Below are positions 17,710-25,164 of a stretch of 30,505 nt of DNA, in pieces. The notes below the pieces were generated by a model that saw only the letters and a program-made list of their open reading frames with translations, was not told where the DNA came from and made no database searches. Every line of letters starts with the position of its first letter. Positions within the stretch are counted from its first letter, which is position 1. The DNA comes from a virus. The translations under genes and the position numbers were made by a program. The stretch covers positions 1-30,505 of the IMG/VR virus record IMGVR_UViG_3300037325_000230, one strand, 5' to 3'.

Positions 17710-18382
17710 AGGTAAGGCGTTACTATATGCGCGAGTATCAACTGCAATGCAGGTAAATGATGGAGTATCGCTAGACGTACAAGAGAGGCAGCTAATAAAC
17801 GCTGCTGAGTTTCACGGCTTTGCAGAGTGGGAAGTTATTCGCGAAGAAGGCAAGTCGGGCAAGAACGTTAAGGGACGCCCCGTTTTGCAATCCGCATTGA
17901 GACGCCTTGAGGCCAAAGAAGTAGACGCCCTTATTGTTACAAGAATAGACAGGCTAGCCAGGAGTACAACTGACTTCCTCGAGATAGTGGACAAGGCCGC
18001 CAAGCAAGGGTGGCGACTAATAATGCTAGATCTAAACCTAGATACTTCTACGTACCAAGGAAGATTTGTAACAACCGTGATGAGTGCCCTCGCCGAGATG
18101 GAGCGTGGCATTATTGCTTCCCGTCAGAAAGATGTGCACAAAGACAGGCGGGATCGTGGTATTGTTTGGGGAAAGGATATGGGTCCAATGAATAAGACTC
18201 CCCAAGAAGTTAAGGATAGAATCTTGAGTGAAAGAGACAATGGAGCCTCTCTACGTAAGATCGCTACTGATCTCAACAAAGATGACGTGTTGACAGATCG
18301 TGGCGGTGTGTGGTATGGTTCGTCTGTGAAGAACATAATAGACGCAGCTACTAAAGAAGGGGAACAAGATGGCAAGGCGTAA
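17702..18382 (+). CDS. Small serine recombinase (resolvase/invertase family)
   Basis: 226 aa. Catalytic S13 is in YARVSTAMQ; the conserved D83, R84 and R87 are in TRIDRLARS. The E-helix region with MSALAEMERGIIASRQK (about 125-140) is typical. The C-terminal part (about 155-215) carries a recombinase-type helix-turn-helix (NGASLRKIATDLNKDDV, then TDRGGVWYGSSVKNII). Cuts DNA through a 5'-phosphoserine bond to resolve, invert or integrate. Too short for a large serine integrase. No crossover sites were recognised nearby. It overlaps both neighbours, so it is part of an operon. Confidence 0.92.
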   Translation: MSEGKALLYARVSTAMQVNDGVSLDVQERQLINAAEFHGFAEWEVIREEGKSGKNVKGRPVLQSALRRLEAKEVDALIVTRIDRLARSTTDFLEIVDKAAKQGWRLIMLDLNLDTSTYQGRFVTTVMSALAEMERGIIASRQKDVHKDRRDRGIVWGKDMGPMNKTPQEVKDRILSERDNGASLRKIATDLNKDDVLTDRGGVWYGSSVKNIIDAATKEGEQDGKA

Positions 18383-18722
18383 AAGAGAGCCTTTAGCACC
18401 AGCAACCCCAGGATCAATTGTTGAGTGGGAGGTATCGTATGAGATGCAGGTTAATGGGAGACGTGTAGAGCCAGGAACAGAATTGAAGATAAAGGGTGAG
18501 CGTGGGAGATTTAGATTTGTAAAACACGTAGTATCATCGAACGGGGAATGGGTAGATGTCTGGGGAGGTCCTAAGAACTCACCTTCTATGAGAAGCTTCA
18601 GATCCGACAGAATACAAAGAGTCCACTACAAGAACACAACTGACACTGCCTTAGCTGCAGAGTATAAGGCCAAGAAGGTTGCCATAAAAGCTGAACTAGA
18701 AGAAGCTGCTGAAGATGAATGA
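18369..18722 (+). CDS. Conserved actinophage protein (possibly DUF7246)
   Basis: 117 aa. The pattern VEPGTELKIKGERGRFRFVKHV (two parts, about residues 36-57), a W-x-DVWGGPK (about 62-70), FRSDRIQRVH (about 78-87) and AAEYKAKK near the end matches a small conserved protein I know from actinobacteriophages. I associate it with DUF7246 but cannot verify that. Its first 14 nt overlap the recombinase. The C-terminal tail is acidic and helical. DNA- or RNA-binding is possible from the compact beta core with basic residues, but function is unknown. Confidence 0.75.
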   Translation: MARRKREPLAPATPGSIVEWEVSYEMQVNGRRVEPGTELKIKGERGRFRFVKHVVSSNGEWVDVWGGPKNSPSMRSFRSDRIQRVHYKNTTDTALAAEYKAKKVAIKAELEEAAEDE

Positions 18723-18879
18723 AGAGGCGATTCGTAGGGAGCTCTCTGCTAAGCTACTTCTAGAATCTAAAAATGTAAGAGAAGCAAATAGCGATTACTC
18801 GCTGGCATTAGTATTTGCCTCTTCTCTTGTGATGGACGCCGTTAAAAACATGGAGAGACATATTGAAAATCAGGATTGA
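18715..18879 (+). CDS. Small helical hypothetical protein
   Basis: 54 aa, from ATG 18715 to TGA 18877-18879. It starts MNEEAIRRELSAKLLLESKN and looks entirely alpha-helical. The start overlaps the previous gene by 8 nt and the end overlaps dUTPase by 17 nt; its 3' part carries the dUTPase RBS (GGAGAG at 18852-18857). Continuous overlaps and phage-like packing support a real gene. No family recognised. Confidence 0.65.
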   Translation: MNEEAIRRELSAKLLLESKNVREANSDYSLALVFASSLVMDAVKNMERHIENQD

Positions 18880-19294
18880 GACCACTAACGGAGCAGTTGT
18901 ACCTATCTATGCTCAGGATGGCGACGCGGGGGCTGACCTTTGCGCCAACGAGAACGTAGAGATTAGAGCTGGAGCGCGGAAACTTGTTAAGACTGGTATA
19001 AAGATTGCCATCCCAGACGGATACGTAGGATTGATCCACCCGCGAAGTGGCCTCGCGCTGAAGCAAGGCCTAACAGTTCTAAATGCTCCTGGAACTATTG
19101 ACTCTGGATATCGTGGTGATGTTGGCGTTATCCTGTACAACACTGAGTTTAGTAAGACGGCAGTAATCAGTAAGGGTGACCGAATCGCTCAGTTGGTAAT
19201 CCAAAAGGTTGAAAGAGCAAAGTTTGAAATCGTAGACGCCCTTGATGATACTGACAGAGGCGAAGGTGGATTTGGCTCCACAGGAGTTAACTAA
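18863..19294 (+). CDS. dut: dUTP diphosphatase
   Basis: 143 aa, homotrimeric dUTPase. It hydrolyses dUTP to dUMP and PPi, keeping uracil out of DNA and feeding ThyX. All five motifs are present: DGDAGADL (about 19-26), HPRSGLALK (59-67), GTIDSGYRGDVGVIL (77-91; catalytic D80), GDRIAQLVI (105-113), and RGEGGFGSTG (132-141). Length is typical. TTG 18863 is the start because the conserved N-terminus MKIRI begins there and GGAGAG lies 5 nt upstream. Full set of residues, so likely active. Confidence 0.97.
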   Translation: MKIRIETTNGAVVPIYAQDGDAGADLCANENVEIRAGARKLVKTGIKIAIPDGYVGLIHPRSGLALKQGLTVLNAPGTIDSGYRGDVGVILYNTEFSKTAVISKGDRIAQLVIQKVERAKFEIVDALDDTDRGEGGFGSTGVN

Positions 19295-19296
19295 AA

Positions 19297-19410
19297 ATGA
19301 AAGCCCTCACCGATAAAGAGAAGAAGGCCGTAAAGCTAATCTTGTCTGCTCGGCAAGTACAACGTGCGACTGAATTTAAGATTGCTCAGGAAAAGAATAG
19401 CTCTTCTTAG
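19297..19410 (+). CDS. Very small basic hypothetical protein
   Basis: 37 aa, from ATG 19297 to TAG 19408-19410, starting MKALTDKEKKAVKLILSARQ. Highly charged and helical. It begins 2 nt after the dUTPase stop, with CAGGAG at 19281-19286 as a possible RBS inside the dut 3' end. Plausible but short. No family recognised. Confidence 0.5.
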   Translation: MKALTDKEKKAVKLILSARQVQRATEFKIAQEKNSSS

Positions 19411-19467
19411 CCCAACGTGATTTGCTGGGTGTAGACTTAGGGAAGATGTACCAACAAAGGAGCTAAA

Positions 19468-20778
19468 TTGTCAGATACCTCAGAGTCACAGACCACCTCA
19501 AATAAGGTAAGGACCTTTGTTTTAGACACATCTGTTCTCCTCTCTGACCCAAAGGCAATCTTTCGCTTTGCGGAACACGAAGTTGTTCTGCCCATCGTGG
19601 TGATAAATGAGCTTGAGAAAAAGCGAAATGACGGAGAGATAGGCTATCTTTCACGTAAAGCGCTTCGACTACTAGACGACCTCAGAGATGAGCACGAGCG
19701 CCTAGACTTCCCTATCCCGGTTGGAGACGGTGGAACTCTACGCGTTGAGCTCGGAAACATTGAGCCCGGCATCCTTCCTGCAGGGTTTCAGTTGGGCGAT
19801 AATGATTCCCGTATCTTGGCCGTGGCGGCAAACCTTAAGAACGCAGGTTATGACGTAACCCTCGTCTCCAAAGATCTTCCGATGCGCGTGAAAGCTGCAT
19901 CGATAGGGCTAAACGCTGAGCAGTACCTGCACGAGCTTGCCAACGAAGAGTGGCACGGTATCTCGGAGATTTTGGTCTCTGGTGTAGACATAACTAATCT
20001 CTACGACAATGGTGAACTCGCACATGAATCCATCAAAGGTATGCCCGTCAATACTGGACTAGTACTATCTTCAGAATCTGGTGGTGCACTAGGTCGAGTC
20101 ACAGACAGTGGGACCATTCGTTTGGTCAAGGGTGACCGTGAAGTCTTCGGACTACATGGACGCTCTGCTGAGCAGCGACTTGCTATCGACTCGTTGTTAG
20201 ATCCAGGTATGGGCATCGTCTCGCTCGGTGGTAAAGCCGGAACTGGAAAGAGCGCCTTAGCGTTATGCGCTGGCCTCGAGGCGGTCCTTGAAAGGAAAGA
20301 GCACAAGAAGATTATGGTGTTCCGACCATTGCATGCAGTAGGCGGTCAAGAACTTGGATACCTCCCTGGAACCGAAGCCGAGAAAATGAACCCTTGGGCG
20401 CAGGCCGTCTTTGACACGCTCGGATCGCTGGTCTCTAAAGAAGTAATTGAAGAGGTAATAGCTCGTGGCATTCTTGAAGTCCTGCCACTAACGCACATTC
20501 GTGGGCGCTCACTTCATGACACTTTTGTAATTGTGGATGAAGCTCAGTCGCTAGAGAAGAATGTGTTGCTGACTGTTCTATCTCGTATCGGTCAAAAGTC
20601 TAGAGTGGTCCTGACGCACGACGTTGCTCAGAGAGACAATCTTCGAGTCGGTCGTCACGATGGAGTTGCCTCTGTTGTAGAAAGACTGAAGGGTCAATCT
20701 ATATTTAGCCACATTACTTTGATGCGCTCCGAGCGAAGCGAGATTGCTGCGCTGGTTACTGACCTTCTAGATTACTAG
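19468..20778 (+). CDS. phoH: PhoH-family ATPase with N-terminal PIN domain
   Basis: 436 aa. Residues about 14-150 are a PIN nuclease-like domain (D20 in [12 protein letters not shown]; further acidic residues in NELEKKR and [10 protein letters not shown]). Residues about 225-430 are the PhoH ATPase: Walker A GKAGTGKS (255-262), Walker B FVIVDEAQ near 355, and a conserved [13 protein letters not shown]-PhoH proteins (PhoH2/YlaK) have been described as RNA helicase/RNase modules; PhoH-like genes are frequent in aquatic phages. Start TTG 19468, with AAAGGAG (19456-19462) 5 nt upstream. Full length for the family. Confidence 0.95.
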   Translation: MSDTSESQTTSNKVRTFVLDTSVLLSDPKAIFRFAEHEVVLPIVVINELEKKRNDGEIGYLSRKALRLLDDLRDEHERLDFPIPVGDGGTLRVELGNIEPGILPAGFQLGDNDSRILAVAANLKNAGYDVTLVSKDLPMRVKAASIGLNAEQYLHELANEEWHGISEILVSGVDITNLYDNGELAHESIKGMPVNTGLVLSSESGGALGRVTDSGTIRLVKGDREVFGLHGRSAEQRLAIDSLLDPGMGIVSLGGKAGTGKSALALCAGLEAVLERKEHKKIMVFRPLHAVGGQELGYLPGTEAEKMNPWAQAVFDTLGSLVSKEVIEEVIARGILEVLPLTHIRGRSLHDTFVIVDEAQSLEKNVLLTVLSRIGQKSRVVLTHDVAQRDNLRVGRHDGVASVVERLKGQSIFSHITLMRSERSEIAALVTDLLDY

Positions 20779-20937
20779 ATGGCCAAACGCGAAGTAAAAA
20801 ACGCCACTATTGACTACAGCGGAGACGCTAGGGAAACTATCTTTGGGTGGTGTTCTACCGAGCAGCACGAAGAGTGCATCCTGGAATTTCCCGGGCACAC
20901 TTGTGTCTGCAAGTGCCATAGTATTAAAAAAGATTAA
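20779..20937 (+). CDS. Small Cys-rich protein downstream of phoH
   Basis: 52 aa; ATG 20779 immediately follows the phoH stop TAG. The C-terminal half has a WCSTEQHEEC and a FPGHTCVCKCH (cysteines at about 29, 37, 45, 47 and 49; several His), a probable zinc knuckle. Similar CST-x-x-H-x-x-C...FPGH-x-C-x-C-x-CH proteins occur in actinophages. Coupled to phoH. Function unknown. Confidence 0.7.
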   Translation: MAKREVKNATIDYSGDARETIFGWCSTEQHEECILEFPGHTCVCKCHSIKKD

Positions 20938-20967
20938 AAACAGCGGACTCTGGACGGGCCTGCTGAT

Positions 20968-20996
20968 TTGAAAAAGGGGACTTTAGCTGTTACTAT
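20968..20996 (+). promoter_or_regulatory. Leaderless-type promoter of the accessory cluster
   Basis: -35 TTGAAA (20968-20973), 17-nt spacer, -10 TACTAT (20991-20996), then 6 nt to ATG 21003. Strongest promoter at the head of the small-gene cluster. Confidence 0.7.
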
Positions 20997-21002
20997 TGTC
21001 AT

Positions 21003-21305
21003 ATGGAAAACTCTAATATAAAAATACAAGTCACTGGCGATTACGAAAAAGTAAACGCCGCTACTACAGAAGCAATAAAATCACGAGCTGAGTTGAGGGT
21101 GGCGTCTGACAAAGCCTTTGACAACGCTGTAACAGTTGGTTGGGAGCTAGGGGCCGCCGATGAGAGAGCTAATTCTCTTGAAATAGTGGACGCCCTTATT
21201 AATGGACTAATAGAAACCGAAGTAGATGCAAGGATGACGCTTGACATCTTAAGAAAGATGCTGGTAGAATCTAATCCTAACACCGAGGGAGAAAAAAGTG
21301 AGTGA
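21003..21305 (+). CDS. Hypothetical helical protein
   Basis: 100 aa, acidic, mostly alpha-helical (MENSNIKIQVTGDYEKVN opening; ERANSLEIVDALINGLIE helix). First gene of the accessory cluster, with its own promoter. Its pattern E-x-x-x-ERxxxLEIVDALI recurs in loosely similar form in later genes of the cluster (AERNQIYKEI, EERKRILDIL, AERKRVVSLL). That hints at a set of related small proteins. No family recognised. Confidence 0.7.
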   Translation: MENSNIKIQVTGDYEKVNAATTEAIKSRAELRVASDKAFDNAVTVGWELGAADERANSLEIVDALINGLIETEVDARMTLDILRKMLVESNPNTEGEKSE

Positions 21306-21456
21306 ACCTGAGTACGAATATAACGAAGATCAGATGGCAGCCATTTTCGCAAAGCTAGAAGTCTCAAAACTTCTAATAAGTATGGGCACGGAGATAGCCA
21401 AGCAAGTTCAAACTGATGTTAAATTTTATAGGATAACCAATGACTCAAGCAAATAG
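21298..21456 (+). CDS. Small hypothetical protein
   Basis: 52 aa, from GTG 21298 to TAG 21454-21456, starting MSEPEYEYNEDQMAAIFAKL. Overlaps the previous gene by 8 nt and the next by 17 nt. GGGAG (about 21287-21291) serves as RBS. Helical, acidic N-terminus. No family recognised; kept because it fills the only gap in an otherwise continuous operon. Confidence 0.6.
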   Translation: MSEPEYEYNEDQMAAIFAKLEVSKLLISMGTEIAKQVQTDVKFYRITNDSSK

Positions 21457-21679
21457 GGCTAAAGGTCCCCTGGTTACGATCAGTGATGCTGCAAGGATGG
21501 CCGATATTAGTACAGAAACTATAAGAAAATACGTTAATCAAGGCATACTGAAGACAGAGTTTGACGGAGGCATGGTCTACTATCGTGAACTACTTAGAGC
21601 ATCCTGGGAGACGAAACAACGCCACATGATTAGTAATGCTGGTGACAATAATTACAGGAGGCAACAAAATAATGTCTGA
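21440..21679 (+). CDS. MerR/excisionase-like helix-turn-helix protein
   Basis: 79 aa. Residues about 11-45 (VTISDAARMADISTETIRKY then VNQGILKTEF) form a winged HTH of the MerR/Xis type used by small regulators and excisionases. An aromatic MVYYRELLRAS wing follows. It may regulate this cluster or act with the serine recombinase at 17702 as a directionality factor; the latter is speculation. Next gene starts inside its 3' end. Confidence 0.8.
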   Translation: MTQANRAKGPLVTISDAARMADISTETIRKYVNQGILKTEFDGGMVYYRELLRASWETKQRHMISNAGDNNYRRQQNNV

Positions 21680-21878
21680 GTGCGATCTACACGACTGGTA
21701 CTTTGATAAAGATGATGATATAGGATGCCCCGTATGTTACGGGATCTCTATAGAGCGTCAACGGATTATTAATGTAATGTATGTGAAAGCTGCTAATCGT
21801 AACATCTTTGAGGCCCTGGATTATCCGTACTCTGCGAAAGAGCTAGAGGATATGATCAGGGAGGGACAAGATGACTGA
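21672..21878 (+). CDS. Small hypothetical protein with CPVC motif
   Basis: 68 aa from ATG 21672; AGGAGG at 21656-21661 lies 10 nt upstream. An N-terminal C4/H7 and a GCPVCYG (about residues 18-24) could bind one metal ion. The middle has an ERQRIINVMYVKAANRN helix, the rest is acidic. Overlaps both neighbours by 8 nt. Function unknown. Confidence 0.65.
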   Translation: MSECDLHDWYFDKDDDIGCPVCYGISIERQRIINVMYVKAANRNIFEALDYPYSAKELEDMIREGQDD

Positions 21879-22149
21879 GCCAAACGAATACCTAGGCTCA
21901 CTTGATCCAGACGAGCTAGAAGCAGAGGAAGAGTTCCTAGATAATCACTGGGCTAACGATTTGCTAGACGCACCCCACGCTTTGATTGCGGTTATAGAAA
22001 CCAAGATCGCTAGAGCGGTAATTGCAGAGCGTAACCAAATATACAAAGAGATTGATAAGCACTTTCGGCTATTTGACGGAGAATCAATTTCGCACAAAAT
22101 CAGCGAAGCGGAGCTTATAACGTTGATAAATGAGGCACTACATGACTAA
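21871..22149 (+). CDS. Acidic helical hypothetical protein
   Basis: 92 aa, starting MTEPNEYLGSLDPDELEAEE. Very acidic N-terminus and an amphipathic middle helix (LIAVIETKIARAVIAERNQI). Overlaps the previous gene by 8 nt and the next small ORF by 8 nt. No family recognised. It shares the IARAVIAERN-type helix with neighbours. Confidence 0.65.
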   Translation: MTEPNEYLGSLDPDELEAEEEFLDNHWANDLLDAPHALIAVIETKIARAVIAERNQIYKEIDKHFRLFDGESISHKISEAELITLINEALHD

Positions 22150-22294
22150 GCAAGCGTTCGGAAATCCCGAACAGTTCAAGTTGTACAAGATGTACAAGTC
22201 AGCGAAATGTCACACTAAACGCCGATTTGTCACGCATACTTTGCACCTAAATACCATTTATGTCCAAACTATAGCGAAAACGGTAGTGTTGTGA
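22142..22294 (+). CDS. Very small basic protein (tentative)
   Basis: 50 aa, from ATG 22142 to TGA 22292-22294. Starts MTKQAFGNPEQFKLYKMYKS and is strongly basic, with two TTGTAC/ATGTAC codon pairs (LYKMYK). The overlap with the previous gene supports coupling, but composition is less gene-like and no RBS is clear. If not coding, the stretch 22150-22360 would be a regulatory region with TGTACA repeats like those at 14402. Confidence 0.4.
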   Translation: MTKQAFGNPEQFKLYKMYKSAKCHTKRRFVTHTLHLNTIYVQTIAKTVVL

Positions 22295-22297
22295 CAG

Positions 22298-22331
22298 TCC
22301 ACTAAAGTGGATAAGTTTCCACTAAAGTGGA
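22298..22331. promoter_or_regulatory. Tandem 14-bp operator-like inverted repeats
   Basis: TCCACTAAAGTGGA occurs twice, at 22298-22311 and 22318-22331, each with 6-bp inverted arms. The copies are spaced 20 bp centre to centre, close to two helical turns. They lie just upstream of a possible -10 (TATTAT at 22338-22343) and the gene at 22360. Typical of cooperative repressor binding. Confidence 0.7.
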
Positions 22332-22359
22332 CGGAACTATTATTAGAAAGAAAATAATA

Positions 22360-22626
22360 ATGACTGAGCAAGAGCAGAAAGATAAATCTGCATGGCACAT
22401 TATCGAGCACTTACACCCCGACACTCAAGTTGCGGTTCGATATGTAGTCGAACGAGCCAAGATTGAAGAGGGTTTTCAAGTAGCTCATATGTTGCAGCAA
22501 GACTACGAGCTGGGCATCCAAGAAGAGCGTAAACGCATACTTGACATATTGATAGCAAACTGCAATACTTACCACACAGCGTTAATGGGTTGTGAGTGTT
22601 CAGTGCAGATTGAACTTATAAGCTAA
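22360..22626 (+). CDS. Hypothetical protein downstream of tandem operator
   Basis: 88 aa from ATG 22360, starting MTEQEQKDKSAWHIIEHLHP. Mostly helical, with a YELGIQEERKRILDILIANC segment resembling other small proteins of this cluster and a Cys pair (GCEC) near the C-terminus. It is the first gene after the tandem operator, so probably repressible. No family recognised. The open frame extends to GTG 22327, but that lies inside the operator. Confidence 0.65.
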   Translation: MTEQEQKDKSAWHIIEHLHPDTQVAVRYVVERAKIEEGFQVAHMLQQDYELGIQEERKRILDILIANCNTYHTALMGCECSVQIELIS

Positions 22627-22661
22627 AACGCAAATAATCATTTTTAACTATAAGGAGAGAA

Positions 22662-23240
22662 ATGAGCTTCCTATATATAGGACTAGACGGAGAGATGTCC
22701 TCCAGTGAGCTGGCTGAAGGCGGTAAGCTGATTCAGATTGGCCTGTTCACTCAGGACGGGTACCAACTTTCTATGATGATAAATCCAGGTGAGTGCCAGT
22801 GGTCAGAGCGCGCCTTCGAGGTTCACGGCATAACACTAGAGTCTTTACAAAGTGCGCCTCTGCCAGATGAGGTTGACAGTCAAGTTTACGATTGGTTGAT
22901 TGCAATAGGAGTAGATACTAACAGCAGGGGTAAAACTATCCCTGTCGGGTTTAACGTTGGCGCATTTGACATGCCCTTTGTGAAGGACTCTCTACCTAAA
23001 AGCTACTCGCTTTTCTCAAGAAGAACTGTTGACCTAAACGCACTCTGCTTCGCTCTGGACTATAAAGAGGAGAACGGGATGCCCGTAAAAGCCGCGACTT
23101 GGAAGAAACGCGCGAAGGCTTATGCCATTGAAAAGATTGGTACAGAAAATCAGCACGATGCTGGTTGGGATGCAGAGATGCACTATTATTGCTTTGAATA
23201 CCTGAAGGGAGTAATCGGTGCCACTACACGTTCAGATTAG
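22662..23240 (+). CDS. DEDDh-type 3'-5' exonuclease (RNase T/DnaQ/oligoribonuclease-like)
   Basis: 192 aa. Exo I: D9 and E11 in GLDGEMSS; Exo II: D103 in GFNVGAFDMPF; Exo III: H165 and D170 in HDAGWDAEMH. All four carboxylates and the histidine needed for two-metal catalysis are present. Single-domain, so likely a nucleic-acid trimming enzyme rather than a polymerase proofreading domain. RBS AAGGAGAG directly precedes ATG 22662. The next gene starts inside its 3' end. Confidence 0.88.
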   Translation: MSFLYIGLDGEMSSSELAEGGKLIQIGLFTQDGYQLSMMINPGECQWSERAFEVHGITLESLQSAPLPDEVDSQVYDWLIAIGVDTNSRGKTIPVGFNVGAFDMPFVKDSLPKSYSLFSRRTVDLNALCFALDYKEENGMPVKAATWKKRAKAYAIEKIGTENQHDAGWDAEMHYYCFEYLKGVIGATTRSD

Positions 23241-23460
23241 AGTAAATCGGACTCTCCTCAGTGAGATACATATCACTAGGGCGGAAGGTGGCACCGACCC
23301 CGACGATGTGAATACTTACATTGCTACTATTGGTGAAGATCCTACTTATCTTGACATTTATGAGCAAGAAGGAGTATACTACAAACATCGCTATGGTGAT
23401 GGTGCAGAGGTTTGCGTTAGGAAAGCACTTGAAGCACTTGAACCATCTATAAAAACATAA
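23218..23460 (+). CDS. Hypothetical protein
   Basis: 80 aa from GTG 23218, overlapping the exonuclease by 23 nt. Starts MPLHVQIRVNRTLLSEIHIT; contains DDVNTYIATIGEDPTYLDIYE and YKHRYGDGAEVCVRKALEAL (each shortened here). Small alpha/beta fold likely. The pattern VNRTLL-x-x-IHI-x-RxxGG...Y-x-V recalls small conserved actinophage proteins of unknown function. Confidence 0.7.
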   Translation: MPLHVQIRVNRTLLSEIHITRAEGGTDPDDVNTYIATIGEDPTYLDIYEQEGVYYKHRYGDGAEVCVRKALEALEPSIKT

Positions 23461-23497
23461 AAGCTAGCATCCGTAAAAACATGGAAATGAGGTCAAA

Positions 23498-23650
23498 ATG
23501 ATTAAGTTTAGAAGCTACAGAGATTCTAGCTCTCTAGGTACCCACTATGTATTCGGCATCAACTTGTACGACATGAGGACTCAGCCAACGCTAGACATCA
23601 TTATTGGCAAGAGGGTGTTCGTATTCTTCTATGACAGAAAGACCAAATGA
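23498..23650 (+). CDS. Small hypothetical protein
   Basis: 50 aa, from ATG 23498 to TGA 23648-23650, starting MIKFRSYRDSSSLGTHYVFG. Beta-rich, ends VFVFFYDRKTK. The TGA overlaps the next ATG (ATGA, 23647-23650), a typical coupling. AATGAGG (23486-23492) may act as RBS. No family recognised. Confidence 0.65.
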   Translation: MIKFRSYRDSSSLGTHYVFGINLYDMRTQPTLDIIIGKRVFVFFYDRKTK

Positions 23651-23910
23651 TAATAACAACTGAGTCAGGTACGGTGTATAACTTAACTGGTGCATTCTGC
23701 GTGCGTAATGGGCAATTTGAATTTAGGATTTGGTGGATCTATTGTTTTGACTCTGAGGAAGACATGCCTATGTCCGAAGTACCTCGACCGTATGAGAGTG
23801 AAGATTCTGGAAGAAGGCTCCCGATTCAGGTTGGTAAGCGCATGTACCTAGGCGGCAAAGACGGCTGGAGGATCTCGACTAAGATAGTATCAATAGAGGA
23901 GACACAATAA
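23647..23910 (+). CDS. Hypothetical beta-rich protein
   Basis: 87 aa, starting MIITTESGTVYNLTGAFCVR. Predicted beta-barrel-like, Trp- and Arg-rich around FRIWWIYCF. Overlaps the preceding TGA by 4 nt and the next gene by 1 nt (TAATG). Similar short proteins with an S-GTxYxL-x-G opening occur in actinophages. Function unknown. Confidence 0.65.
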   Translation: MIITTESGTVYNLTGAFCVRNGQFEFRIWWIYCFDSEEDMPMSEVPRPYESEDSGRRLPIQVGKRMYLGGKDGWRISTKIVSIEETQ

Positions 23911-24014
23911 TGGGAGACTTTATGAGAGAACTATTTGGAAGTAGTTGGGCATACTTGCTAGCTATTGCTGGATTACTGATCTGGTGGGCCGGTCAGAGAT
24001 TTTGGCGCAAGTAA
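23910..24014 (+). CDS. 34-residue membrane peptide
   Basis: From ATG 23910 to TAA 24012-24014. Sequence starts MGDFMRELFGSSWAYLLAIA, with one transmembrane helix (about residues 11-27) and a basic end. It is linked by 1-base TAATG overlaps on both sides (23908-23912 and 24012-24016), which strongly supports translation. Function unknown. Confidence 0.65.
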   Translation: MGDFMRELFGSSWAYLLAIAGLLIWWAGQRFWRK

Positions 24015-24199
24015 TGAGTAACTGGAACGAAGATGTAGACGGACCTATTGTTGAAGGAGAAATAGTAGGGGAAGCTGATCTATTTGATATAGGGTATAGA
24101 GCTGGAGTTGAGGCCGAGAGGAAAAGAGTGGTGAGTTTGTTGGACAATGGCGACCCTTGCGGACTTTGGGCGGTCGATGTTATTGAGGGTAGATACTAA
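24014..24199 (+). CDS. Hypothetical acidic protein
   Basis: 61 aa from ATG 24014. The open frame reaches 23945, but the TAATG overlap fixes the start. It opens MSNWNEDVDGPIVEGEIVGE and has a GYRAGVEAERKRVVSLLDNG helix of the kind repeated in this cluster. Overlaps the next gene by 1 nt. No family recognised. Confidence 0.65.
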   Translation: MSNWNEDVDGPIVEGEIVGEADLFDIGYRAGVEAERKRVVSLLDNGDPCGLWAVDVIEGRY

Positions 24200-24387
24200 T
24201 GGACCACAATAAAATGACGCAAGAGACGGTCCTACAATGGCTAGAGGCATTTTCAAGTGGGCAGACGCCCCCCGATAAAGATCTAATTGAAAAAGCTACC
24301 GGCTACCTCCGTAAGAAGTTTACGCAGCATAACGAGGATCAAAAGTTTGTTAGACTTCACTTAACGCCAGATTCAGGAGATAAGTGA
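24199..24387 (+). CDS. Small hypothetical protein
   Basis: 62 aa, starting MDHNKMTQETVLQWLEAFSS. Helical; includes ATGYLRKKFTQHNEDQK. Starts on a TAATG overlap and its last 4 nt overlap the next GTG. No family recognised. Confidence 0.65.
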   Translation: MDHNKMTQETVLQWLEAFSSGQTPPDKDLIEKATGYLRKKFTQHNEDQKFVRLHLTPDSGDK

Positions 24388-24890
24388 ACAATCCAGATTC
24401 AGCCGGAGACGACAAGATCCTCTATCGATTCGAATTCATAGACGCAGGTATGAGAATAGTAGAGTGGCTATGGCTACTGGAAACTGAACAAGGTTTATAC
24501 AGGGCAAACGATGACCATGTGATTGGTCTAAACGCACGAACTGCAACCAGTGAAGAAGTGGAACTCTACCATGAGGCCTATGAGGACGGCTACGGGATTG
24601 CTCAGATAGAAGAGGCCGAGAGTACATGGAACGGTCTTAGCTTTGCAATGCATGCTAATAAGTCTAAGGTAACCGGGTACGAGATATCAGAACAGAAGAT
24701 CTTCCAATGCGCTATGTGTGGCAAGCAAAAAGACTTCCTAAACGAAGTTGCTGTAATACATTCAGGATCCTACTATCTTGCAACACTTAGAGGTGATATG
24801 CTTTGGTTTAACTGCTACGATTGTGCAACTCTAACGGCAGATATTTCGGCAATAGAGATTGAGGATGACGGGGATAATGAACCTAGATGA
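24384..24890 (+). CDS. Zinc-ribbon-like hypothetical protein
   Basis: 168 aa from GTG 24384 (GGAGATAA upstream). Acidic N-terminal region with RFEFIDAGMRIVEWLWLLE. The C-terminal half carries a CAMCGKQ (about residues 109-115) and an FNCYDC (about 143-148): two CxxC pairs of a zinc ribbon. The largest unassigned gene of the cluster. It overlaps the DUF1599-like gene by 14 nt. Nucleic-acid or protein binding is likely but unproven. Confidence 0.7.
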   Translation: MNNPDSAGDDKILYRFEFIDAGMRIVEWLWLLETEQGLYRANDDHVIGLNARTATSEEVELYHEAYEDGYGIAQIEEAESTWNGLSFAMHANKSKVTGYEISEQKIFQCAMCGKQKDFLNEVAVIHSGSYYLATLRGDMLWFNCYDCATLTADISAIEIEDDGDNEPR

Positions 24891-25164
24891 ATTTCGCGCA
24901 GTAGCGCACAAGCACTACTCGGTGGCAGAAGATGTTCTTGTGCAAAAACAAAGTGACTATGGACCAAAAAACATTGGTAGAAGTCCTGGTGGACCCCTTA
25001 ACGGACTCAGAGTTCGCATGCACGATAAAATCTCCAGGATAAATAACCTAATTGACTCCGGAGTAGCACCTGAGAACGAAAGTTTAAAAGACTCCTTCCT
25101 TGATCTTGCGAACTATAGCATTATTGCGATGATGGTGCTAGACGAGGAATGGCCGGATGCATAG
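24877..25164 (+). CDS. DUF1599-like nucleotide-modification-associated protein
   Basis: 95 aa from ATG 24877; an upstream TTG at 24859 is less likely. The pattern KQSDYGPKNIG...PLNGLRVRMHDKISRINNL...ESLKDSFLDLANYSIIAMMVLD (in parts) matches DUF1599, listed as nucleotide modification associated domain 1. The acidic and His residues of the all-helical core resemble MazG/dUTPase-type NTP pyrophosphohydrolases. It may act on nucleotides with ThyX and dUTPase. RBS-like GACGGGGAT lies upstream. Confidence 0.85.
   Translation: MNLDEFRAVAHKHYSVAEDVLVQKQSDYGPKNIGRSPGGPLNGLRVRMHDKISRINNLIDSGVAPENESLKDSFLDLANYSIIAMMVLDEEWPDA

Noticed and set aside
22182-22196. TGTACA pair as an operator
   Set aside because: The two copies fall on TTG-TAC-AAG and ATG-TAC-AAG codons of a possible small gene, so they may be coding repeats. 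Mentioned only as a possible extra site.
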